The position numbers and the translations under genes were made by a program. This document shows positions 1 through 6,576 of a DNA stretch of 9,076 bases, piece by piece. The stretch lies in the NCBI GenBank assembly GCA_038254585.1, contig JBBSGA010000262.1:1-9076 (forward strand), read 5' to 3'. Source of the stretch: JBBSGA01 sp038254585 (GTDB taxonomy: Bacteria > Chloroflexota > Chloroflexia > Chloroflexales > Kallotenuaceae). Below the pieces are notes generated by a model, which was given only the letters and a program-made list of their open reading frames with translations, was not told the origin of the DNA and did not search any database. Every line of letters starts with the position of its first letter. Positions within the stretch are counted from its first letter, which is position 1.

Positions 1-100
1 ATACCAGATGTAATGGCCGTGCTCGCCGCCGGCTCGTATGGTTGTCTTCTATCCCCGGTAAAGAGAGGAGCGCGGAACCCCGTAAGGGCCGCGAAATGCA

Positions 101-247
101 ATGGAAGTAGTGCTTGCCCTGATCGTCTTCGCCATCGTGGTCGTGTCATGGATGCTTTTGCCAGGCAGTGCGACGCCGGTCGTACGCCAAGAAGCCCCGG
201 TTTGGGCTCAGCCCGAAAATCTACAGATCGCGCCGGTCGAAGGATAG
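101..247 (+). CDS. Candidate 48-residue single-span membrane protein
   Basis: A short plus-strand frame starts with ATG at 101 and stops at TAG 245-247. It is convergent with the GH1 gene and ends 27 nt from that gene's stop codon. The translation has one hydrophobic segment, VVLALIVFAIVVVSWMLL (residues 3-20), then a polar, Pro/Gln/Glu-containing tail to residue 48, as many real small membrane proteins do. An in-frame stop at 83-85 leaves ATG 101 as the only standard start. The ribosome-binding site is weak: AAGGG at 84-88 is about 12 nt away. Third-position GC is roughly 64 %, lower than expected for the flanking genes. I do not recognise it. It could equally be a chance frame in a GC-rich intergenic region, or the end of an unrelated neighbour's regulatory region. 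Confidence 0.35.
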   Translation: MEVVLALIVFAIVVVSWMLLPGSATPVVRQEAPVWAQPENLQIAPVEG

Positions 248-274
248 AGCCAATAGGCGGGCGCCGGCCCACTT

Positions 275-1633
275 TCAAGCTTCGGCTGGCAGGACCGCGT
301 TCGCACGGATGATATCACGATACCAGTAGCCGCTGGCCTTGGGGGTCCGGCGTAGCGAGGAGCGCTCGACGCGTACAATCCCCATGCGCGCGCTAAAGCC
401 CCACTCCCACTCCCAGTTGTCCGTCAGCGACCAGACGAAGTATCCCTTGACCGGCGCACCGTCGTCGATCGCCCGGTGAAGCTGCACAAGGTGGCGCCGG
501 AGATAGTCGATGCGTGCGGAATCGTCGACATAGCCCGCGGCGTCGGGCGCCTCAGGCACAGGGGCACCGTTTTCGGTGATATAGATGCGGGAGATGCCGT
601 ACTCCCTGTGGAGTCGCATCACGATCTCGTAGATGCCGCGCGGGTAGATCTCCCAGCCGATCGCATTGCGCTCCGCGCCGGGGCGCGGCCCAGGAACTTC
701 CAGCTTGAGCTTCCCGCCGTCCGGCGCAGCCCGCACATTCGTCCGAAGGTAGTAGTTGACGCCTAGAAAATCCGTTGCCGCGGCGATGCGCTCCATATCG
801 CCCGGCATGACGGGCGGCCGGTCGTCGCCGTAGGAGGCCAGCATATCGGCCGGATAGCTGCCGCGCACGAGCGGATCGAGGAACCAGCGGTTGAGGTAGC
901 CGTCGAAGCGGCGCGCGGCCGCGATGTCGGCCTCGCTCTCGGTCCATGGGAAGCACGCGCTGAGGTTGAGGATGATGCCGGCGGAGGTATCTCGCCCGCC
1001 CTGCGCATGGAGCGCCTCGGAGGCGGCAGCATGACTCAGAAGTAGGTGGTGCGCGGCAGCCAGGGCGTCAGCCCAGCTTGTCCGGCCGGGGGCCATGCGC
1101 CCGAGAGCGTAGCCGGGAAAGGCGGCGATCCACGGCTCGTTGTGCGTCATCCACAGGTGTACTCGATCTCCGAGGCGATCGGCCACGACCTCGGCATAGC
1201 GCGTGAAGTGCTCGACGGTAGCCCGCGCGGTCCAGCCGCCTCGATCTTCGAGCGACTGCGGCAAATCCCAATGATAGAGCGTCGGGACCGGCTCGATCCC
1301 GGCCTGGAGTAGCGCGTCGAGGAGGCGATCGTAGAAGTCAAGGCCCACCTGGTTTACCGGGCCATCGCCGTCCGGTATCACACGCGGCCAGGCGATCGAG
1401 AAGCGGTAGGCTTTGAGGCCGAGCTCGCGCATGACGGCGACATCCTCGCGCCATCGGTGATAGTGATCGTTCGCGACCGTGGCCAGCGAGCCGTCGGCAA
1501 TCTTTCCCGGCTCGCACATGAACCGGTCCCAGATCGAGGGACGGCGCCCGTCCGCGTCCAGCGCGCCCTCGATCTCGAACGCGGCCGTCGCTGCGCCCCA
1601 GAGGAAACGCTCCGGAAAGACGTGCTCGCTCAC
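275..1633 (-). CDS. GH1 beta-glycosidase (beta-glucosidase-like)
   Basis: This 452-residue cytoplasmic enzyme should hydrolyse beta-linked gluco- or galacto-configured oligosaccharides by a retaining mechanism. GH1 hallmarks in order are: FPERFLWGAATAAFEIEGA at the start, YRFSIAWPRVIP near 76-87, LYHWDLPQ at 119-126, acid/base Glu166 in WMTHNEP, NYYLRTNV near 293-300, nucleophile Glu354 in YITENG, and DNWEWEWGFSARMGIV near 405-420. Length is normal for the family. Position 20 is Glu where GH1 enzymes normally have the sugar-binding Gln; Glu408-Trp409 are conserved. The start is taken as GTG at 1633, which begins at FPERFLWG as in relatives and overlaps the previous TGA by 4 nt. A longer frame runs upstream to 2203, but that part lies inside the previous gene and is not family-like. 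It is the last gene of the operon in the window. Confidence 0.95.
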   Translation of the reverse strand: MSEHVFPERFLWGAATAAFEIEGALDADGRRPSIWDRFMCEPGKIADGSLATVANDHYHRWREDVAVMRELGLKAYRFSIAWPRVIPDGDGPVNQVGLDFYDRLLDALLQAGIEPVPTLYHWDLPQSLEDRGGWTARATVEHFTRYAEVVADRLGDRVHLWMTHNEPWIAAFPGYALGRMAPGRTSWADALAAAHHLLLSHAAASEALHAQGGRDTSAGIILNLSACFPWTESEADIAAARRFDGYLNRWFLDPLVRGSYPADMLASYGDDRPPVMPGDMERIAAATDFLGVNYYLRTNVRAAPDGGKLKLEVPGPRPGAERNAIGWEIYPRGIYEIVMRLHREYGISRIYITENGAPVPEAPDAAGYVDDSARIDYLRRHLVQLHRAIDDGAPVKGYFVWSLTDNWEWEWGFSARMGIVRVERSSLRRTPKASGYWYRDIIRANAVLPAEA

Positions 1634-1642
1634 CGCTCCTCC
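1630..1642 (-). promoter_or_regulatory. Coupled stop/start with Shine-Dalgarno for the GH1 gene
   Basis: The GTG start of the GH1 gene shares bases with the TGA stop of the preceding GH1-like gene (GTGA, 1630-1633). A purine-rich GGAGGAG at 1636-1642, inside the end of the preceding gene, lies 2-4 nt before it. This arrangement decides the start and predicts translational coupling of the two glycosidases. Confidence 0.8.
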
Positions 1643-2931
1643 GCCCGGCGAGATGCGCCGGGAAGCTCCGGTTGGAGATCCCCGACCGCAAGCTGCGGGT
1701 TGAGGGTATAGCCTCGGAAATGCTCGACGAGCTCGGTTGCTGTGTAGCGCAAGGAGCCATCGGGCTCGACCTCCGACTCGTAGAGACCGAGCTCGATCAC
1801 ATACTCTTGCAGCGGGCTGCGGCCCGTCCGGTACTTCCAATCGATCATCGTGAAGAGCGGAAACCAGGTGTAGCCAATCACCGGCACGCCCCGCACACGC
1901 AGCTGTCCGATCGTCGAGACGGAGGTGTCGAGCCAGCGGCGCTTGACTTCGATCGATCCTTTGGCGCTGGTCTCCGTCACCATGATCGGTGCGCGGTAGC
2001 GCTCGTAAAAATCGGCGATCAGCTCGGCGAAGCCTGTGCCATCGCGCTCGGCCAGCTGGTAATAGAGTAGACCCTTCACGTTCGTCGTCAGCTGCTTGGT
2101 GGACCACTGCGGGTAGAAGTTGAGCCCGACCACGTCGAGGTCGATCGCCTGCTCGGAGAGATAGCGCAGATCGTTCAAGCTCACGCCATTGCTCAGCAGC
2201 CACGTATACAGCGGGTGTCCGGCGTCGACGCGCCCGGTAATCAGGTCAAAGAAGACGTAGCCGCGCCTGCGGTGCTCCGCGGCGAGCGGCTCAAGCTCTT
2301 CGCGGGCGGCACGTGTCAGCCCGGCCGCCTCGACGTGGACCATGACCGCGGACGGATCTACCTCTTTGAGCGCGCGCACGGTACGGACGATTCCTTTGGC
2401 CAGCGCCACCCCAACCGCAAGATAGCCGCGGTCACCGCGCAGGTTGGGCGGCCAGACCCCACGCATGCCGCACATCAACGAGCTGATCACCGGCTCGTTA
2501 AGCGGCGTGTAGTACCGAACGAGGCCGTGATAACGCTCGGCCACGGCGCGAGCGTAGGCCGCGACCGCCTCCGGGTAGCGCGGATCGACAAAGGAGCGGT
2601 CGAGCCAGAATGGTGTGCCGTAGTGCACCAGGTCGAGGATCGGCACGAGCTTGAGCTCCTCGACGATGTATGGAAGCACCTGGTCGACCCATGACCAATC
2701 GAACCGAGCAGGCTCAGGCTCGACGCGATACCACGGAATACCCCACCGGACCATACGAGCGCCTGTCGCCCGCGCCAGCGCGAGGTCTTCGCGCCAGCGC
2801 TCGTAGTGGCCCGTCAACTCATATTCGTCGAGCGCGCGCAAGCCGGGCCGGGTCTGTGGCACGAAGGTGTCTTCGATTCCCGTACACCAGGCAAAATCTG
2901 ACGCGGTCGCGCCGAAGGGAAGGGGGGACAT
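1630..2931 (-). CDS. GH1-like glycosidase (clan GH-A), second of a tandem pair
   Basis: This 433-residue cytoplasmic protein resembles the preceding gene product along its whole length: TGIE/TGFE near the start, VRWGIPWYRVEPEP against IRYGIPWHRVNPRP, DWSWVDQ against DWSWTDQ, and LVHYGTPFW against LFHYGTPTW. The acid/base Glu146 lies in YYTPLNEP and the nucleophile Glu320 in IMVTETSAKG. A later aromatic strand, VIGYTWFPLFTMIDW, occupies the place where the paralog has VCGITYYGAVDHVDW. The region between the two catalytic residues is much less alike, which suggests a different substrate. The start is supported by GAGGT at 2938-2942 with 6 nt spacing; 32 nt separate it from the upstream gene. 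Its TGA overlaps the GTG start of the following GH1. Retaining hydrolysis is inferred from the two glutamates; the sugar is unknown. Confidence 0.85.
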   Translation of the reverse strand: MSPLPFGATASDFAWCTGIEDTFVPQTRPGLRALDEYELTGHYERWREDLALARATGARMVRWGIPWYRVEPEPARFDWSWVDQVLPYIVEELKLVPILDLVHYGTPFWLDRSFVDPRYPEAVAAYARAVAERYHGLVRYYTPLNEPVISSLMCGMRGVWPPNLRGDRGYLAVGVALAKGIVRTVRALKEVDPSAVMVHVEAAGLTRAAREELEPLAAEHRRRGYVFFDLITGRVDAGHPLYTWLLSNGVSLNDLRYLSEQAIDLDVVGLNFYPQWSTKQLTTNVKGLLYYQLAERDGTGFAELIADFYERYRAPIMVTETSAKGSIEVKRRWLDTSVSTIGQLRVRGVPVIGYTWFPLFTMIDWKYRTGRSPLQEYVIELGLYESEVEPDGSLRYTATELVEHFRGYTLNPQLAVGDLQPELPGASRRAEER

Positions 2932-2963
2932 ACGTGTACCTCATCTGACAGGGGCGGATGCCG

Positions 2964-4244
2964 CTAGGTGCGCATAGACGATGATTCGGCCGCGGGCGCC
3001 AGCACGGCGCGAACGCGCGCCTCTGCCTCGGGCGACGCGAGCTCGCCGACGCTTTCAGCCGTAGGCATGGCAATCAGCTGCCGGTAGCGCTCGACGAGCG
3101 CCGTCGACGAGCGCACCATCCGGCCACGCTCGTCGCAGCACAAGCTCCACATCCCGCAGGGGTTGATGTTGAGATTGCGAACGCGCAGGCCACTGTCCCA
3201 GTCGACGTGGTCCACTGCGCCGTAGTAGGTTATGCCGCAGACGGGAGTTCCGGCGGCGCGCGCTACCCTCGTCTGGCCGACCAGCCCATCGAACCATGCC
3301 AGACGCTCCTCGACCGCGCCTCCTAGATTGGTCTCGGAGAGAAAGACGGGGATACCGCTGTAGCGATTCGAGTACTGGCGCGCCATCTCCGCCCAGCCGA
3401 ACTGATGCTCCGCGGTCTCGTCGATACGCTCGCCATGTGGGCCGGCCCGAAGCTGGTGCTCCGAGTGCGCATAGTAGTCGCAGCCGAGTATGTCGAGCCG
3501 GACAGGGTTGTCGAGAAACCAGGCGAGCTCCCAGTCCCCCACGCCGTGGTGGACCAGGTAGTCCCACATCGGATGCTCGCGGTTGACCAGGCCCTGGTAC
3601 AGATCGTGCACGAGGAAGCGGCGCTCCGAGCGGAACTCGGCCTCCTCCTTAAATGTGCCCCCGACGGAATGGTAATACTCACACGTATCCGCGATCATCA
3701 TCAATGCGTCAGGACGCACCTGCCGTACCTCGGCCATCGAGCGACAGATGCCCTCCGCGACATTCTTGAACGCCCGAGCCACGTTAAAGTCGCCGCGCAG
3801 GAATGGGTACCAGATCGCCCACTCAGCCCCAAAGCTCGCGCAGATGTAGGGCTCGTTGGTGGGGGTGTAGTAGGTAACCTGGGGATACTGCTCGACGAAG
3901 GCCTTGGCATACCATCCCTGCATCTCGCCGAAGATCGGGTTCATGATGCCGCCCTCGATCCAGGTGGGCGTGCCGTAGTGAAAGAGATCGACGATCGGGG
4001 TAATCCCGAGCGTCTCCATCAGATCGAGCGCCTGGTCGGTCCAGCTCCAGTCGTACTCGTGCGGCCGCGGGTTGACGCGGTGCCATGGAATGCCATAGCG
4101 GATCATCGTGATGCCCACGTCGCGCACCCGCACGAGATCGCTGGCCCACCAGCGGTAATGCTGTGTCTCTTCCAGCTCATCCGCCCCGATCTGCGGAAAG
4201 GCCGAGCACTCGAAACCGGTCATCCATCGGAAGTCGGCTGCCAT
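2964..4244 (-). CDS. GH1-like glycosidase (clan GH-A), first of a tandem pair
   Basis: This 426-residue protein has no signal peptide and should act in the cytoplasm on imported glycosides. It looks like a single TIM barrel of clan GH-A. The acid/base motif YYTPTNEP places the proton donor at Glu131, and VFLSETNLGG places the nucleophile at Glu304. Early strands read ITMIRYGIPWHRVNPRP and DWSWTDQALDLM. It lacks the N-terminal FLWGxATA signature and the TENG nucleophile motif of classical GH1 enzymes, so it is a divergent relative; to my recollection similar domains occur fused to sugar-nucleotide reductases. It is clearly homologous to the next gene product. A strong AAGGAG at 4250-4255, 5 nt before the ATG, fixes the start, and only 13 nt separate it from the GH43 stop, so it is co-transcribed. 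Substrate unknown; beta-glycosidase, galactosidase or arabinosidase activity are all possible. Confidence 0.85.
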   Translation of the reverse strand: MAADFRWMTGFECSAFPQIGADELEETQHYRWWASDLVRVRDVGITMIRYGIPWHRVNPRPHEYDWSWTDQALDLMETLGITPIVDLFHYGTPTWIEGGIMNPIFGEMQGWYAKAFVEQYPQVTYYTPTNEPYICASFGAEWAIWYPFLRGDFNVARAFKNVAEGICRSMAEVRQVRPDALMMIADTCEYYHSVGGTFKEEAEFRSERRFLVHDLYQGLVNREHPMWDYLVHHGVGDWELAWFLDNPVRLDILGCDYYAHSEHQLRAGPHGERIDETAEHQFGWAEMARQYSNRYSGIPVFLSETNLGGAVEERLAWFDGLVGQTRVARAAGTPVCGITYYGAVDHVDWDSGLRVRNLNINPCGMWSLCCDERGRMVRSSTALVERYRQLIAMPTAESVGELASPEAEARVRAVLAPAAESSSMRT

Positions 4245-4257
4245 GTACGCTCCTTAG

Positions 4258-5565
4258 CTACGGCATCTTCTGCGGTCCCTCGGTCGGCCCATGGACGCGC
4301 GGCTTGCCGTTCTCCCACGTGACGCGGTCGATCCACATCAGGCGCCGGTCGCCGAGCCCGGCCGCCGTCACCTCCCACGCGTGATAGAGCATCCACGTCT
4401 CGTCGCCGAAGGTGGCCACCGACTCGCCGCCTGGCCCGATCACGGGCGGCTTGACCTGCGTGTCCGACTTCAAGATCGGATTCTCGGGGGCGTCTTCGCA
4501 CGGCCCGATGGCTGATTTGCAGCTCGCATAGCCGACGGCATAGTCGAGACCGGCATAGTTATTGGCTGAGAAGAAGAGGTAATAGCTTCCGTCGTGCTTC
4601 ACCATTTCGGGCGCTTCGACGACGTTGCCCTCCCAGCGCTTGTCATTACTGACGAGCTGGGTCGGCTGGCCCACCAGGCTCAGGCCGTCGGGCGTGAGCT
4701 CTTGTACGTAGAGGTACGTCGTCATACCACAGCAGTTGCCGTCGTTCTTGAAATAGAGATAGAACTTGTCGCCGTCCCGGAACGCGCTCGCGTCGATCGT
4801 CCCACCCTCGCCGAGCTGGCATACAAAGGGCTTGTCCTTGGTGGACTTGAAGGGACCTTCGGGTTTGTCGCTGGTGGCAACCCCGACACATTGCTTGTTG
4901 CTGGCGGTGTCACGCGCCGTAAAATACATGCGGTAACCTTTACCATCTGCGGCGGCGATGACCTCCGGCGCCCAGGTATTGTTGGGCGAGGCCCAGACCG
5001 GCAGGATCGGCAGCGCATCGCCCAGCATCTCCCAGTGGACCAAATCTTTCGATCGGGCGATCTGGATGTTGGTGCTGCCGAAGTTGGTTGCGTAGGCATA
5101 GTAGGTATCGCCGACTTTGAGCCCTCCGGGATCGGGAAAATCTTGATCGATGACGGGATTGGAGAACTCGCCCGGTCCGGGTGTTGCCGTCGTGGCGGCC
5201 GTGGAGGTAGCCCCCGCCGAGGGCGTCGCCATGGCCGCCGCTCCTGCGGCGGCCGTTTCGGTCATGGTCATTCCCGTCGCCGTCTCCGTCGCAGCCACGG
5301 ACGCTGTAGCGGGTGAGGCAGCTGTGGCCCCCGAGGAGGGGCTAGCCGTGATGCCGGCCGTCGATGTGGCCGGCGTAACTGCCGCGGGCGTTTGTGTTGC
5401 GGAAACGACCTCGTTCGCGGGCGGAGCGACGGTTGTCGCGGCGGGCCGGGTCGCGACCGGCGCGCTCCCCTGGTTTTGCTGGCCGCACGCGGCGACCAAC
5501 AGCAGCACCAGCACGGGTGTGCAGCGACGGATACGCTCAATCCTCCAGGCTCTGCTGGAACGCAT
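4258..5565 (-). CDS. Surface lipoprotein glycoside hydrolase, family GH43
   Basis: This 435-residue enzyme is predicted to sit outside the cell and to release arabinose- or xylose-type units from plant polysaccharide. It has an Arg-rich N-terminus, a hydrophobic stretch and a lipobox VAAC with Cys27 as the lipid-modified residue. An Ala/Thr/Ser/Pro-rich linker of about 105 residues (28-132) follows. The catalytic five-bladed propeller occupies about 134-435. The expected GH43 triad is visible: base Asp145 in FPDPGGL, pKa-tuning Asp258 in TIDASAF, and acid Glu317 in NVVEAPEMVK; His395 in LYHAW fits the conserved central His. Six Cys after the lipobox (226, 249, 278, 279, 349, 356) fit an exported, possibly disulfide-bonded protein. 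AAAGGAG at 5570-5576 supports this start. The subfamily (arabinofuranosidase, arabinanase or xylosidase) cannot be fixed by eye. Confidence 0.92.
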   Translation of the reverse strand: MRSSRAWRIERIRRCTPVLVLLLVAACGQQNQGSAPVATRPAATTVAPPANEVVSATQTPAAVTPATSTAGITASPSSGATAASPATASVAATETATGMTMTETAAAGAAAMATPSAGATSTAATTATPGPGEFSNPVIDQDFPDPGGLKVGDTYYAYATNFGSTNIQIARSKDLVHWEMLGDALPILPVWASPNNTWAPEVIAAADGKGYRMYFTARDTASNKQCVGVATSDKPEGPFKSTKDKPFVCQLGEGGTIDASAFRDGDKFYLYFKNDGNCCGMTTYLYVQELTPDGLSLVGQPTQLVSNDKRWEGNVVEAPEMVKHDGSYYLFFSANNYAGLDYAVGYASCKSAIGPCEDAPENPILKSDTQVKPPVIGPGGESVATFGDETWMLYHAWEVTAAGLGDRRLMWIDRVTWENGKPRVHGPTEGPQKMP

Positions 5566-5592
5566 ACCTCTCCTTTCGCCTAGTCGGTATCG

Positions 5593-5638
5593 AGCAAGGG
5601 ACAGGAACGGATGTCCACGATCCGTTCCTGTCCCTGCT
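5593..5638 (-). promoter_or_regulatory. Intercistronic hairpin between permease and GH43 genes
   Basis: Bases 5597-5612 are a perfect 16-bp reverse complement of 5620-5635 around a 7-nt loop (5613-5619). Three more pairs (5593-5595 with 5636-5638) extend the stem beyond a single bulged A at 5596. The hairpin begins 28 nt after the permease stop codon and ends 27 nt before the GH43 start. There is no U-run on the minus-strand 3' side, so a strong intrinsic terminator in operon direction is unlikely. It may protect the upstream message from 3' exonuclease or attenuate read-through so that transport and hydrolysis genes are expressed at different levels. The structure is directly seen; its role is inference. 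Confidence 0.75.
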
Positions 5639-5666
5639 TCCTTCTCCGCTCGCAGATGGTCGAACG

Positions 5667-6539
5667 CTACTGGCCGGCCAGGCCGGTGGTTGCCACACTC
5701 TGCACGATGTACTTCTGGGCCGCGATATAGAGGATCAGAACAGGGACCGCGGCAATTAAGGCACCGGCCATCAGGCCGCCGTAGTCAAAGACGTAGGCAC
5801 CCTGAAGGGTCGCCAAGCCCACCGGTAGGGTCTGCCGCGTGACGTCCGTCATAACTAGCAGAGGCCAGAGGAAGTCGTTCCAAGACCCGAGGAAGGTAAT
5901 GATTGCAAGGGTGGCCATCGCCGGCCTTGCCAGCGGAAGCACGACGCGAAGAAAAGTGGTCCACGTGCCCGCACCGTCGATTTTTGCCGCCTCCTCAAGC
6001 TCCTTTGGGATACCCTGGAAGAACTGCCGCAGGAAGAAGACGCCGAAGACGCCGGCCAGGCCGGGGGCGACCACGCCCTGGTACGTGTTCAACCAGCCAA
6101 GTCGCGCAACTGTCAAGTAGTTGGGCACCAGGAAGAGTAGGCCGGGCATGACGAGGGTCGCCACCATGATGCTAAAGAGCGCGTCGCGGCCGGGAAACGT
6201 CATGCGTGCGTAGGCATACGCCGCCGTTGCGTCCAGCGCAAGGATCAGCAGCGTCGCCACCGCGGCGACAATAACGCTATTCAGGAACCATCGCAGCACA
6301 GGTACTGCCGGGTTGTTGATGATCTTGGTGAAATTCGCGGTTGTCGACGCCCGCGGGATCCAGTTGGTGTTGATCCACTCGGCCTCCGGCTTCAGCGAGG
6401 TGGATAGCATCCACAACAACGGCAGCACGAAGAAGAGTGCGAAGAGGATCAGGACGATATAGAGCAGGATTTGCATGAGCATGCTCCGCCCGGCGGGGCC
6501 GCTTGCAGTACCCTTCGTTGGAACGCTAACCGATGCCAT
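5667..6539 (-). CDS. CUT1 sugar ABC transporter permease, MalG/UgpE type
   Basis: This 290-residue inner-membrane protein is the second channel subunit and the partner of the permease encoded just upstream. Six hydrophobic segments are visible at about 23-45, 87-109, 121-142, 153-172, 207-229 and 252-273. The EAA loop is at 182-202 (EEAAKIDGAGTWTTFLRVVLP without its final residues is diagnostic on its own). The C-terminus, IAAQKYIVQSVATTGLAG, is the usual MalG-family ending. A strong ribosome-binding site, AAGGAG at 6548-6553, sits 8 nt before the ATG and supports the chosen start. The gene is followed by a 101-nt gap containing a perfect inverted repeat, after which the operon switches from transport to hydrolysis. 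Family and role are firm; substrate is not known. Confidence 0.97.
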   Translation of the reverse strand: MASVSVPTKGTASGPAGRSMLMQILLYIVLILFALFFVLPLLWMLSTSLKPEAEWINTNWIPRASTTANFTKIINNPAVPVLRWFLNSVIVAAVATLLILALDATAAYAYARMTFPGRDALFSIMVATLVMPGLLFLVPNYLTVARLGWLNTYQGVVAPGLAGVFGVFFLRQFFQGIPKELEEAAKIDGAGTWTTFLRVVLPLARPAMATLAIITFLGSWNDFLWPLLVMTDVTRQTLPVGLATLQGAYVFDYGGLMAGALIAAVPVLILYIAAQKYIVQSVATTGLAGQ

Positions 6540-6576
6540 ACGCTTCGCTCCTTGGCTACACGCGTTCGCGCGCTGT

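Noticed and set aside
191..270. Possible operon terminator downstream of the GH1 gene (GGGC/GCCC near 250-270 and AGCCC/GGGCT at 193-208)
   Set aside because: The stems are only 4-5 bp and have no convincing U-tract in the minus direction, so I cannot call a terminator.
13..312. Plus-strand open frame of 99 codons at the left end
   Set aside because: It is Arg/Gly/Pro-rich, has no ribosome-binding site, overlaps the end of the GH1 gene and has no recognisable motif. The overlapping 48-codon frame at 101 is the better candidate.
3405..4322. Long plus-strand open frame (305 codons)
   Set aside because: It lies antisense to the first GH1-like gene and shows no domain or ribosome-binding site. 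Such shadows are expected in GC-rich coding DNA.
4594..5316. Plus-strand open frame (240 codons)
   Set aside because: It is antisense to the GH43 gene, is low-complexity at its end and has no recognisable family.
6545..6575. Small hairpin (CGCG, CGAA loop, CGCG) between the two permease genes
   Set aside because: Only about five pairs form, and such stems are frequent by chance in this base composition.
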